NCBI GenBank assembly: GCA_017961575.1
Contig: JAGCXA010000026.1
Span: 1 to 57,329, forward strand
Origin: Clostridia bacterium
GTDB taxonomy: Bacteria > Bacillota > Clostridia > Oscillospirales > CAG-272
Direction: 5' to 3'
Length of the DNA: 57,329 nucleotides
The notes beneath the pieces were generated by a model, which was not told the origin of the DNA, ran no database searches, and saw only the letters and a program-made list of their open reading frames with translations. Shown here piece after piece: positions 19,041 to 26,779 of this stretch. Within the stretch, counting starts at the first letter, position 1, and each line of letters begins with the position of its first letter. The position numbers and the translations under genes were made by a program.

Positions 19041-19936
19041 ACGGCGTCGCCTCCTTTTTCGAGCCGCCGGTCGCGGCTCGGTTTTTCAAGCGAGATCCGT
19101 CCGATCACACCCGAACGGAACTCGTCGAGCAGCGTTTCCGCCGCGCGGCGCATATTCACGTCACCCCCGGATACGAGGAATCCGCGCTTCCGCCCGACCA
19201 GTTCCAGAAGGTCGTAGCCGTCGCGCCCCTCGGTCTCGTCCGGGGAGAGTTTGTAGCGTGAGAGGAACAGAGCGGGGCAGATCTCGTACAGCCGCTCGCA
19301 GAGCGTCATCGCGAGCGTTTCGACGTCGAGTACGCCGTCGCGGATCGCCCCGGTCAGGGCGAGGTTTTCGCCGACCGACTTCTCGTCGAATTTCGGCCAG
19401 AGAACGCCCGGCGTATCGAGCAGGGAAAGCCCGATCGAGGTCGTGACCCATTGCTTTGCCGTCGTGACGCCCGGTCGGTTCTCGACCTTGTCGCGTTTGC
19501 CGCCGGCAAGCCGGTTGATAAGAGAACTTTTTCCGACGTTCGGGATCCCGACGATCATCGCCGAGAGCCGTCGCCCCGCCATCCCTCTCGCCTCGTTTTT
19601 CGCGATCTTGTCCGAGAGGATGCGGCGCACGGCGTCGCCGATCTTCGCGATCCCGTCCCCCGTCACGCAGTCGATCAGAAGCGCTTGGTTTTCGGTCTTT
19701 TCGTAGTGCGAGAGCCAGGCGTCGTTTGTCGCGGGATCGGCGAGCGACGCCTTGTTCAGCAGCGTCAGTTTCGGTTTCCCGGCGGTGAGTTTTAAGATTT
19801 CGGGATTCTTGGAACTCCGGGGGATCCGCGCGTCGAGCAGTTCGAGCACGATATCCACGTCCGAGAGGCATTCCGCGATCAGCCGCCGGGTCTTCGACAT
19901 ATGACCGGGGAACCATTGGATCGGATCAAGCGCCAT
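19034..19936 (-). CDS. rbgA: Ribosome biogenesis GTPase YlqF/RbgA
   Basis: This 300-residue circularly permuted GTPase is needed for late 50S assembly. It starts [15 protein letters not shown], then has G4 NKASL before G1 [14 protein letters not shown], and G3 DTPG, the permuted order typical of YlqF. The C-terminal helical domain follows. It sits in a minus-strand operon of two signal peptidases, rbgA, rnhB and yraN, an arrangement well known in Firmicutes. Confidence 0.95.
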   Translation of the reverse strand: MALDPIQWFPGHMSKTRRLIAECLSDVDIVLELLDARIPRSSKNPEILKLTAGKPKLTLLNKASLADPATNDAWLSHYEKTENQALLIDCVTGDGIAKIGDAVRRILSDKIAKNEARGMAGRRLSAMIVGIPNVGKSSLINRLAGGKRDKVENRPGVTTAKQWVTTSIGLSLLDTPGVLWPKFDEKSVGENLALTGAIRDGVLDVETLAMTLCERLYEICPALFLSRYKLSPDETEGRDGYDLLELVGRKRGFLVSGGDVNMRRAAETLLDEFRSGVIGRISLEKPSRDRRLEKGGDAVC

Positions 19937-20002
19937 TTTTTCGTTCCGTCCGGGATCGTCCCGGCGTCCTTTCTTTCAGAATTTATGCGGGGTTGCGCCC
20001 GT

Positions 20003-20551
20003 TCAGCGTCCGAGCGCGAAGCGCACCACGCCGACGGTCGTGCGGAGGTCGACCAGTCCCGTGTCGTCGGAGACCGTCCGGTTGTCGCCGAGGACGAAAA
20101 CGCAGCCCTCCGGGACGTTCGTCGGTTCCACGTCGGGGCATACGCCGCCCGAAGCGGAAAGATACGGTTCCTCCGGGGAGATCCCGTTCACGTAGAGAAC
20201 GCCGCCCCGGACCTCGACCGAGTCTCCGGCGACCGCGACGACGCGGCGGACGTAGATCTCGCCGGATCCGTTCGCGGGACTTGTGAAGGCGACGACCTCC
20301 CCGCGTTCGGGGTCGCCCCATTCCGGCGTGACGAAAACGACGCACCGGGCGGGATAGTTCGGCGCCATCGCCTCGCTCTTCACCCGGACGGGACGGATCG
20401 CGAAGAAGAGAAGCGCAAGCATCAGAACCAGCGCCACCGCCGCGACGCAGATCAGAGCGTGCACGCGGACGAGCCGCCGTACGTTCTTCGTTTTCGGTTC
20501 TTTGGCGTCGATCGGACGGAAGGAGAGGACGGGCGCGTCCCGGTATTCCAT
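20003..20551 (-). CDS. Signal peptidase I homologue lacking the catalytic Ser and Lys (likely pseudoenzyme)
   Basis: The 182-residue protein has an N-terminal membrane helix (about 32-52) and a SPase I fold with EIYVRRVVAVAGDSVEVRGG and CVFVLGDNRTVSDDT. The catalytic Ser precedes Met in the box S-x-S-M; here the box reads KSEAMAPN, with Ala61 at that position (codon GCG). The general-base Lys, normally in KR-[IV], is Arg102 in VRRVV. Both residues of the dyad are therefore replaced, while the rest of the domain is intact. It lies 39 bp downstream of a normal signal peptidase. It could regulate or bind that enzyme or hold substrates. A sequencing error is unlikely because two separate sites are changed and the frame is intact. 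Confidence 0.82.
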   Translation of the reverse strand: MEYRDAPVLSFRPIDAKEPKTKNVRRLVRVHALICVAAVALVLMLALLFFAIRPVRVKSEAMAPNYPARCVVFVTPEWGDPERGEVVAFTSPANGSGEIYVRRVVAVAGDSVEVRGGVLYVNGISPEEPYLSASGGVCPDVEPTNVPEGCVFVLGDNRTVSDDTGLVDLRTTVGVVRFALGR

Positions 20552-20590
20552 TGACTTCGCCTCCTTTACGGTTTTTTCGGGTTTGCGGGA

Positions 20591-21211
20591 TCAGTCGATC
20601 CGTCCCGCCGACGAGATCGGCCAGACGCGGCAGAGCACCTTGCCGAGGATCGAGCGGACGTCGACCATTCCCACGTCCTCGAAGCGGCTGTCCCGCGAGT
20701 TCATCCGGTTGTCGCCGAGGACGAAGACGAAGCCCTCGGGAACGACGGTTTCGGGATAATCGGAATACCCCTTCGGGAGCGAGAGAAAATCCTCGGACTG
20801 CGCGATCTGATCGACCAGCACCACGCCGCCCCGGATCTCAACGGTCTGCCCGCCGACGGCGATCACCCGCTTGATGAACGGCGTGGAGCGGTCGTTGTGG
20901 TTCAACGGGACGAAAACGACGACGTCGCCGTTCTTCGGCTCGTAATTGGTATCGGAGATCAGAAGATGCTGTCCGTTTATCAGCGTGTTGTTCATCGAGC
21001 CGCCCTGCACCAGCGTGTGCCGGACGAGAAAACTCGACGCGAGCAAAACGGCGGCGACGGTCAGAACCAGCATCTCCACGAAATCGAAAAGACGGCTCAT
21101 CCGGTTGACCCGCCGCAATTCCGCCCGGTCGACCCCCTCGGGGAGGATCGGCTCGTCCGGGGCGAATTCCTCCGCCTCGCTCGCAAGATCTCTCAGTTCG
21201 TCTTGACTCAT
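20591..21211 (-). CDS. lepB: Signal peptidase I (active type)
   Basis: The 206-residue protein removes signal peptides from exported proteins. It has one membrane helix (about 42-62), the nucleophile box VQGGSMNNTL (Ser72), the Lys box TPFIKRVIAVGG (Lys114) and GFVFVLGDNRMNSRDS. All dyad residues are present, unlike in the gene downstream. A GTG at 21223 is in frame; the ATG at 21211 was chosen because AAAGAGTGG lies at better distance, but this is uncertain. It is the first gene of the operon with the dead homologue, rbgA, rnhB and yraN, and has a TTGATT/TATAAT promoter. Confidence 0.92.
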   Translation of the reverse strand: MSQDELRDLASEAEEFAPDEPILPEGVDRAELRRVNRMSRLFDFVEMLVLTVAAVLLASSFLVRHTLVQGGSMNNTLINGQHLLISDTNYEPKNGDVVVFVPLNHNDRSTPFIKRVIAVGGQTVEIRGGVVLVDQIAQSEDFLSLPKGYSDYPETVVPEGFVFVLGDNRMNSRDSRFEDVGMVDVRSILGKVLCRVWPISSAGRID

Positions 21212-21276
21212 TGGAAAGACCACTCTTTCTTCGTATTCTGCGCGCAGCCCGCACGCAAACCATAATAATTCATTTT

Positions 21277-21305
21277 ATTATATCATACTTTCTCCTTCAA
21301 ATCAA
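21277..21305 (-). promoter_or_regulatory. Promoter of the lepB-rbgA-rnhB-yraN operon
   Basis: Minus strand TTGATT (21300-21305) and TATAAT (21277-21282) with 17 bp spacing. Confidence 0.68.
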
Positions 21306-21349
21306 CCGTTTTTCGGAAATCCGCGGGCTTTTTTTCGCGGCGCGGCGGG

Positions 21350-21378
21350 TTGCATAACGCGGGGGAAAATGGTATAAT
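21350..21378 (+). promoter_or_regulatory. Promoter of the Y-family polymerase gene
   Basis: TTGCAT (21350-21355) and TATAAT (21373-21378) with 17 bp spacing. It is divergent from the lepB promoter. No clear LexA box was seen. Confidence 0.65.
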
Positions 21379-21404
21379 AAGAAAAAAGGGAAGGGGGGAC
21401 GGTT

Positions 21405-22667
21405 TTGGACGGAACGCGGGCGTATATCTGCATCGATCTCAAATCGTTTTTCGCCTCGGTCGAGTGCGTCGAACGCGGACTCGATCCGATGACGGCGCGG
21501 CTCGTCGTCGCCGATCCCGAACGGAAGAGCGGGACGATCTGCCTTGCCGTCACCCCCGCGATGAAATCCCTCGGGGTGAGGAACCGCTGCCGCGTTTTCG
21601 AGATCCCGCGCGGACTCGACTATATCACCGCGCCGCCGCGGATGCGGCTCTATCTCGAATACTCGGCGAAGATCTATTCGATCTACCTCGACTTCTTTTC
21701 CGCCGACGATATTCACGTCTACTCGGTGGACGAGGTCTTCATCGACGTCACCGGGTACCTGAAAACCTACAAGAAGACCCCGCTCGAACTGGCGCGTTTC
21801 CTCGTTTCCGAGGTGCGGAAAAGAAGCGGAATCCCCGCGGCGGCGGGAGTGGGGACCAACCTCTACCTCGCGAAGATCGCGATGGATATTCTCGCCAAGC
21901 GTTCGCCCGACTTCATCGCCGAACTCGACGAGGCGTCCTACCGCGAAAAACTCTGGCGGCACACCCCCCTGACCGACTTCTGGCGGGTCGGTCACGGCAC
22001 GGCGGAGCGGCTTGAAAAACTCGGCGTCCGCACGATGGAGGGGATCACCCGCCTGCCCGAAGAGGCGCTCTACAAGACCTTCGGGGTCGACGCGGAACTC
22101 CTGATCGACCACGCGTGGGGACGCGAGCCGACGACGATCTCCGATATCAAATCCTATAAGAGCAAAACGCACAGCGTCACGTCCGGGCAGGTGTTGATGC
22201 GCGATTATACGCAGGAGGAAGCCGAGGTCATCGTGCGCGAGATGGTCGACCTCCTTTCGCTGGATCTTCTCGACCGCGGATGCGTAACCCCCCATCTTTC
22301 GCTTATGATCGGGTACTCCTCCAAGGAGGGAAGGGAACCCTCCCACGGCGGGACGAAGATCGACCCGCCGAGCGAATCCGACCTCGTTCTGATCCCCTCC
22401 GCTCTGCGGCTTTTCCGCAGGATCGCCGTCCCCGGATGCCTGATCCGCCGGATCGGCATTTCGTTCGACGACGTATTTTGCCCCGCCTTCCGGCAGGCGT
22501 CCTTCTTTGAGGACGACGACGCCGACGAGCGCCATCGCCGCCTGCGGAAAGCCGTTTCGGGGATCCGTCACCGCTTCGGGGGCAACGCCATCCTCCGCGG
22601 CACAGACTTCGAGGAGGGGGCGACGACGCGGGAGCGGAACAGGCAGATCGGCGGACACAAAGCGTAA
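21405..22667 (+). CDS. Y-family DNA polymerase (UvrX/YqjW-like)
   Basis: This 420-residue translesion polymerase has CIDLKSFFASVECVERGLDP as its metal-binding N-terminus, the catalytic VYSVDEVFIDVTGY (Asp-Glu pair), AGVGTNLYLAKIAMDI, and a helix-hairpin-helix region at about 200. The DLKSFFASVE-type start and C-terminal half resemble the Firmicutes UvrX/YqjW branch rather than DinB proper. The start is the TTG at 21405, with AGGGGGG seven bases upstream. No polymerase partner (YolD type) is recognised; a small repeat protein follows instead. Confidence 0.9.
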   Translation: MDGTRAYICIDLKSFFASVECVERGLDPMTARLVVADPERKSGTICLAVTPAMKSLGVRNRCRVFEIPRGLDYITAPPRMRLYLEYSAKIYSIYLDFFSADDIHVYSVDEVFIDVTGYLKTYKKTPLELARFLVSEVRKRSGIPAAAGVGTNLYLAKIAMDILAKRSPDFIAELDEASYREKLWRHTPLTDFWRVGHGTAERLEKLGVRTMEGITRLPEEALYKTFGVDAELLIDHAWGREPTTISDIKSYKSKTHSVTSGQVLMRDYTQEEAEVIVREMVDLLSLDLLDRGCVTPHLSLMIGYSSKEGREPSHGGTKIDPPSESDLVLIPSALRLFRRIAVPGCLIRRIGISFDDVFCPAFRQASFFEDDDADERHRRLRKAVSGIRHRFGGNAILRGTDFEEGATTRERNRQIGGHKA

Positions 22668-22691
22668 ATAAAACCGTAAAGGAGAAAAACG

Positions 22692-22892
22692 ATGGAAGAA
22701 ACGATCCGTACCTTTTCGTGGCAGATCATCGGCTATATCAAAACGCTTCCCAACGGGGACAAAGAGGTGCGGGATTTCTCCCGCCGGATCCTCGGCTACT
22801 ACCGCAAAAGTCAGGATACGACGACCAACTTCACCGGGCAGATCCTGTATCGGGGGGATATGTCGTCCGCCCTCCTCATCCTGAAACCCTGA
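22692..22892 (+). CDS. Small hypothetical protein with internal short repeats
   Basis: The 66-residue protein follows the polymerase by 24 bp with AAAGGAGAAAA before its ATG, so it is expressed with it. It is built of three similar beta-like units: WQIIGYIKTLPNGD, RRILGYYRKSQDTTT and GQILYRGDM. No known family is certain. The GYxx-repeat pattern resembles short beta-strand repeat proteins of Clostridia. It may be a partner of the polymerase, which is inference from position only. Confidence 0.7.
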   Translation: MEETIRTFSWQIIGYIKTLPNGDKEVRDFSRRILGYYRKSQDTTTNFTGQILYRGDMSSALLILKP

Positions 22893-22996
22893 CGCGCGCA
22901 TTTCAGCGCAGCTCGGAAAACGAAAGGTCTCTATTGATCCGTTGAAGCTTTTTACTATGTGAAAAACTCAACGCTCCGTTGAACGCATTTAAGGTT

Positions 22997-23030
22997 GAAA
23001 ACCGCCCCGAGGGGCGGTTTTCTCCGTTTT
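22997..23030 (+). terminator. Terminator after the polymerase operon
   Basis: GAAAACCGCCCC / GGGGCGGTTTTC with a GA loop, followed by TCCGTTTTT. The 182 bp between the small gene and the GH20 gene hold nothing else evident. Confidence 0.8.
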
Positions 23031-23074
23031 TCAAAAATGATTTTCCTGTCGCATTTGCCCGTTCTCGCGGAACG

Positions 23075-24952
23075 TCACAGGTTCGACGCGCTGACGATCC
23101 GGCGGTAGTCCATACTGCTGCCGAGTCCCGGTTTCCCGTCGTAGAGGAGGCGGGGCTCGTCGAGTTCGGCGATCGCGCCGATTCTGCCGAAGAGGTAGTC
23201 TTCGATCCGCTTTTTCGCGGTGCGGACGCCCGCGATCGCGCCGCCGTAACGGACGTCGAGGATCTCCCATCCGATCGGCTTGCAGGTCGAAAAGAAATCC
23301 GCCTGATGCGCGAGACGGAGGGCTTCGAGCCGCCGTTCGAGTTCGGGAAGGTCGTCGTCGGCGATCCGTTTCAGCGTCGCGCGGTCGTTTTTACTGTAGG
23401 CGGCGGTGATCCGCACCCCAAGATCGCCCTTGATCGAGAGCGCGTCGGCGAGCGCGCGGTAGAAGGCGAAGGTCGGGGCGTAGGCGGGATAGCGCTTTTC
23501 GCAGTCCGCCATCTCGACGGCGAGCGCCCGGTAGTGCTCCGACACCGTATGTTCGCCGAGCCCCGCGTCGAAGAGTCCGAGCAGGACGTTCTGCCAGAGC
23601 AGGGTTTTGCTCGGCGACTGCACGTCGTAGTTGTCGCCGTTGATCTCCTCGATCTGATCGAAGCGCGAGATCGCCTTGATCGCGTCGTAGGGAACGCCCG
23701 CGCAGAAAGCGAAGCGGCGGGCGACCTCCTCCTCGGTCGCGTCGGCGTGATATTCCTGCTCGGCGAAGAGCTGAACGCCGGGCAGGGCGGCGTAGGGGCT
23801 GCTTTCCCTGTGATCGTCGCCCCAGACCGTGCAGAGAACCTCGCGGACGCCGTTTGCCTTGCAGGAGAGGAGCGCGTCGCGGGAGGTCAGCCAGGTTCTC
23901 GTATGGTGGCTCCCGAAGGTGCGGACGTTCCTGGAACAGCCCGAGAAGATCAGGCGGTCGCAGAGCTTCTTATATTCGGGGATCCATTTGTCGTAGTATT
24001 CGCGGCGGTTGTAGTAATCCCAGTAGACGATCTGCACGTCCCGCGGCACCCTTTCAAGGATCTCGGGCGGGAACTCGAAGAACGATCCGTCGAGGTAATC
24101 GCTTTCGTTCTCCCGGCAGACGCGGACGAACATATCGCCCCACATCAGGGGCGTATAGCCGTACTTCTTCGTGATCGAAAGGATCCGTCCGAGATGTTCG
24201 CACATCACGTCGAAGATCGGACGGCAGCCGTTCTTGTTCAGGTAGTTGCCCCGCGCAAGACCCCACGCCTCGTCAAGCCCGATATGGATCCGCTTGGAAC
24301 GGAAGCACCGGGACATCGTTCCGATAATCTTCTCGCAGAGGGCGTAGGTGCGCTCGTCGCCGACGAGAAGGGTAGAGGGGGTGTCTCTGAAATCCGAGTA
24401 AGGACGCCATTTGATCGCCTCCGACAGGTGTCCGAGCGTCTGCACGCAGGGGATCGCCTCGATCCCGAGCGAATAGGCGAAGTCGTCGATCTCCCGGAAG
24501 TCCTCTTCGGTGTAGCGCGGGCGCATATAGCCCCAGTAGGGTTCGTCGGGCAGATCAAAGGTGTTCTCGGTATAGAGCAGAAAGGTGTTCAGCCCCATCG
24601 CCGCGAGCGTCAGAAGGAAGCGTTTGCAGGACGCGACGGTGAGCAGGGAACTCGCCTGACTGCCGTCGTACATCAAGCCGTTGGAATCGAAAAAGTCGGT
24701 CTCCTCGACCGCGTAGTTTTCGTCGGCTTCATGTTCGAGCAGAAGCCCGAGCGCGCGGAACAGGTGAACGGGCTTTCCGATTCCGATTCGGACGGCGCTG
24801 CCCGCGCGGGCGACCGAGAGTCGCGGCGCCCCGGTCGGGGCGACCGAGACCGAAAGCCCCCCGTCCCCGATCTCGTAGCCGTAGCGCTCGCCGAATGCGG
24901 CAAGCCCGGGGAGCAGGCGTTGCTCCACGCCCGAAAACCGTATACGGATCAT
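23075..24952 (-). CDS. Glycoside hydrolase family 20-like beta-N-acetylhexosaminidase
   Basis: This 625-residue cytoplasmic enzyme (no signal peptide) has a GH20-type barrel. NGLMYDGSQ opens the barrel, PCVQTLGHLSEAIKW follows, and the catalytic pair lies in IHIGLDEAW (Asp-Glu). YTPLMWGDMF and LCTVWGDDHRESSPY come later. Sequence is nearest to the Hex1/exo-glucosaminidase branch of GH20, so terminal GlcNAc or GlcN removal is likely. It is preceded by an AraC regulator on the same strand, 3 bp apart, and divergent from nagB-like and nagA genes. The locus together would degrade amino-sugar oligosaccharides and feed the product into fructose-6-phosphate. Confidence 0.85.
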   Translation of the reverse strand: MIRIRFSGVEQRLLPGLAAFGERYGYEIGDGGLSVSVAPTGAPRLSVARAGSAVRIGIGKPVHLFRALGLLLEHEADENYAVEETDFFDSNGLMYDGSQASSLLTVASCKRFLLTLAAMGLNTFLLYTENTFDLPDEPYWGYMRPRYTEEDFREIDDFAYSLGIEAIPCVQTLGHLSEAIKWRPYSDFRDTPSTLLVGDERTYALCEKIIGTMSRCFRSKRIHIGLDEAWGLARGNYLNKNGCRPIFDVMCEHLGRILSITKKYGYTPLMWGDMFVRVCRENESDYLDGSFFEFPPEILERVPRDVQIVYWDYYNRREYYDKWIPEYKKLCDRLIFSGCSRNVRTFGSHHTRTWLTSRDALLSCKANGVREVLCTVWGDDHRESSPYAALPGVQLFAEQEYHADATEEEVARRFAFCAGVPYDAIKAISRFDQIEEINGDNYDVQSPSKTLLWQNVLLGLFDAGLGEHTVSEHYRALAVEMADCEKRYPAYAPTFAFYRALADALSIKGDLGVRITAAYSKNDRATLKRIADDDLPELERRLEALRLAHQADFFSTCKPIGWEILDVRYGGAIAGVRTAKKRIEDYLFGRIGAIAELDEPRLLYDGKPGLGSSMDYRRIVSASNL

Positions 24953-24955
24953 CGT

Positions 24956-25759
24956 TTATCCCTCTCCTCCCGCGTATTTTTTCGGGGAAACGCCGACGTC
25001 TTTCTTGAACACGCGGCAAAAATAGTTCGGGTCGTCGAACCCGACGCACTCGGCGCACTCGCGGACGTTCAGTCCCTCGTCGCGGAGCAACTGCTTGGCG
25101 CGCTCGATCCGGAGTTTCGTCAGGTAGACGTTCGGCGGAAACCCGGTCGCTTCCTTAAAAACGTGGTTGAAGCGATCCCGGCTGAGAAAGCAGATCGAGG
25201 CGGCGCGGTCGAGATCAATCTCGGAATAGGCGTTGACGTGAATGTAGTTCAGGGCTTCGGACAGGCGGTGCGGAGCGTTCGGCTTTCCTTTTTCGGTCTT
25301 GCTCTCACTCTCGCGGAGCAGGGCGATGATCACGCGCAGATACCCCGCCGTCAGATCCTCGCGCCGTTCGCCGATTCCGTTGTACGCCCGGGCAAGCCCG
25401 TCGAGCGCGTTCTCGAAATCCCGGCGGTTCAAGACGGTGATCTTCCGCGCGCCGCCCGCTTCGAGCGGTGAGGCGAGCGTGCCGCCGAAATGAACCCATT
25501 TGTTGACGCTGACGTCGCTCTTGAAGAAGGTGTAGCGTTGGGGGACGTCGGGCGGAAAAAACAGCGCCTCGCCCTCTCTGACCTCGACTCTCTTTCTTCC
25601 CCGATAGAGAATCGCTCTCCCCTGGGCGAGATACATTACGGTAAAGTCCGACCGTTGCCGCCTGACCTGACAGTCGCGTTCGGCGATCGTCTGCGCGCCG
25701 CAGCTGTTCAGCCCGAGTTCGCCCTCGACCCTTTTATCCGAAGAATACGGTACGTTCAT
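24956..25759 (-). CDS. AraC-family regulator of the amino-sugar locus
   Basis: The 267-residue protein has an N-terminal cupin-type sensor (RAILYRGRKRVEVREGEALFF) and two C-terminal helix-turn-helix units, LDRAASICFLSRDRFNHVFK and VRECAECVGFDDPNYFCRVF, ending in FKKDVGVSPKKYAGG. The frame extends 14 codons upstream, but the ATG at 25759 has GAGG nine bases before it. Position between the GH20 gene and divergent nagB/nagA suggests it controls both sides, sensing an amino sugar. Direct repeats of CTTTCAGCAA lie in the divergent gap. Confidence 0.88.
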   Translation of the reverse strand: MNVPYSSDKRVEGELGLNSCGAQTIAERDCQVRRQRSDFTVMYLAQGRAILYRGRKRVEVREGEALFFPPDVPQRYTFFKSDVSVNKWVHFGGTLASPLEAGGARKITVLNRRDFENALDGLARAYNGIGERREDLTAGYLRVIIALLRESESKTEKGKPNAPHRLSEALNYIHVNAYSEIDLDRAASICFLSRDRFNHVFKEATGFPPNVYLTKLRIERAKQLLRDEGLNVRECAECVGFDDPNYFCRVFKKDVGVSPKKYAGGEG

Positions 25760-25822
25760 TTTTTTCGTCCTCTGTCGGTTTCTTTGAGAACAGTATATCA
25801 CGTTTTCTTCGGAAAATCATCC

Positions 25823-25853
25823 CTTTCAGCAAAAAAATGCTATCTTTCAGCAA
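25823..25853. promoter_or_regulatory. Direct repeat CTTTCAGCAA, candidate AraC operator
   Basis: Two identical 10-bp copies at 25823-25832 and 25844-25853 start 21 bp apart, that is two helical turns. This is the spacing expected for an AraC-type dimer on one face of DNA. The pair lies about 10 bp upstream of the -35 box of the nagB promoter. Confidence 0.6.
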
Positions 25854-25862
25854 TATTACCAC

Positions 25863-25892
25863 TTGGATCGTGTCGCGCGGGCGAGGTACAAT
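25863..25892 (+). promoter_or_regulatory. Promoter of the nagB-like / nagA operon
   Basis: TTGGAT (25863-25868) and TACAAT (25887-25892), 18 bp apart, 32 bp upstream of the start. The weak -35 fits activator control. Confidence 0.55.
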
Positions 25893-25924
25893 AGAACCAA
25901 CAAAAAAAGAAAAGAGGCAACCGA

Positions 25925-26779
25925 ATGGACGTAATGAAACTCTCCCCCGCGGAACTCGGCGTCGGCTCTCCCATCAAGCTCGAACGGTGCAACAGCGAGT
26001 ACGACGTTTATTGGAAAACGGCGCTGGAAATGCTCGATCTGATCAAGGAAAACGACAGGAAAGGCAAAACGACCTTTATGATCGTCCCGTACGGGCCGCT
26101 CGGCGGTTACAGCGTGCTCGTCTATCTCGTCAACAAATACCGGATCAGTCTGAAAAACTGCGTCTTTATGAATATGGACGAGTATATCGGCGAGGACGGG
26201 AAGTATATCCCGAAGGACGACCCGCTCTCCTTCCGCGGCGGAATGGAGCGCATCTTCTACGGTCTGATCGACGACGAACTGAACGTTCTGCCCGAGAACC
26301 GCTATTTCCCGGATCCCGACGATCCCGGCGTCTGCCTGCGTCTGATCGAAAAATACGGCGTTCCCGATATGACCTGGGGCGGGATCGGCATCAACGGGCA
26401 TTTCGCCTTCAACGAGCCGCCCGAACCCGACGAGGAATGCACGAACGAAGAGTTCCTTGCCCGCACGACCCGCGTGCTTCCGATCACGCGCGAAACCCGC
26501 ACCATCAACGCCTATATGAACTGCGGCGCCAACATCGACGCCATCCCGAAAAAGTGTGTCACCGTCGGGATGAAGGAGATCTTTTCGTCCGAGCGCATCC
26601 GGATCCTGATGCCGCGAGACTGGCTTGCCGCGATGCTGCGCAAGGTGCTGCACGGCGAGGTCACCTGCCGGGTTCCTTGCTCGCTTTTCCAAACGCATAA
26701 GGACTGTATGATCTACGCCTCGAACGACGCGATCGAGGGCGACGTGATTCCGAAGATCCGGGTCTATAACAAGAAATGA
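25925..26779 (+). CDS. Glucosamine-6-phosphate deaminase-like protein
   Basis: The 284-residue sugar-phosphate isomerase-like protein belongs to the NagB/6-phosphogluconolactonase superfamily. Visible are FMNMDEYIG (the catalytic Asp of NagB, Asp72 in E. coli) and GIGINGHFAFNEPP, which matches the NagB GxGxDGHxAFNEP box. At the Asp141 position of that box there is Asn, while the His and Glu of the triad remain. Length is close to NagB, but the N-terminus differs. With nagA overlapping by 4 bp and a GH20 enzyme divergent, deamination of GlcN-6-P is the likely role. The Asn makes a related substrate possible. Confidence 0.82.
   Translation: MDVMKLSPAELGVGSPIKLERCNSEYDVYWKTALEMLDLIKENDRKGKTTFMIVPYGPLGGYSVLVYLVNKYRISLKNCVFMNMDEYIGEDGKYIPKDDPLSFRGGMERIFYGLIDDELNVLPENRYFPDPDDPGVCLRLIEKYGVPDMTWGGIGINGHFAFNEPPEPDEECTNEEFLARTTRVLPITRETRTINAYMNCGANIDAIPKKCVTVGMKEIFSSERIRILMPRDWLAAMLRKVLHGEVTCRVPCSLFQTHKDCMIYASNDAIEGDVIPKIRVYNKK

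Noticed and set aside
22979-25471. Plus-strand open frame of 830 codons across the GH20 and AraC genes
   Set aside because: Antisense shadow of recognised genes; no start signal and no family resemblance.
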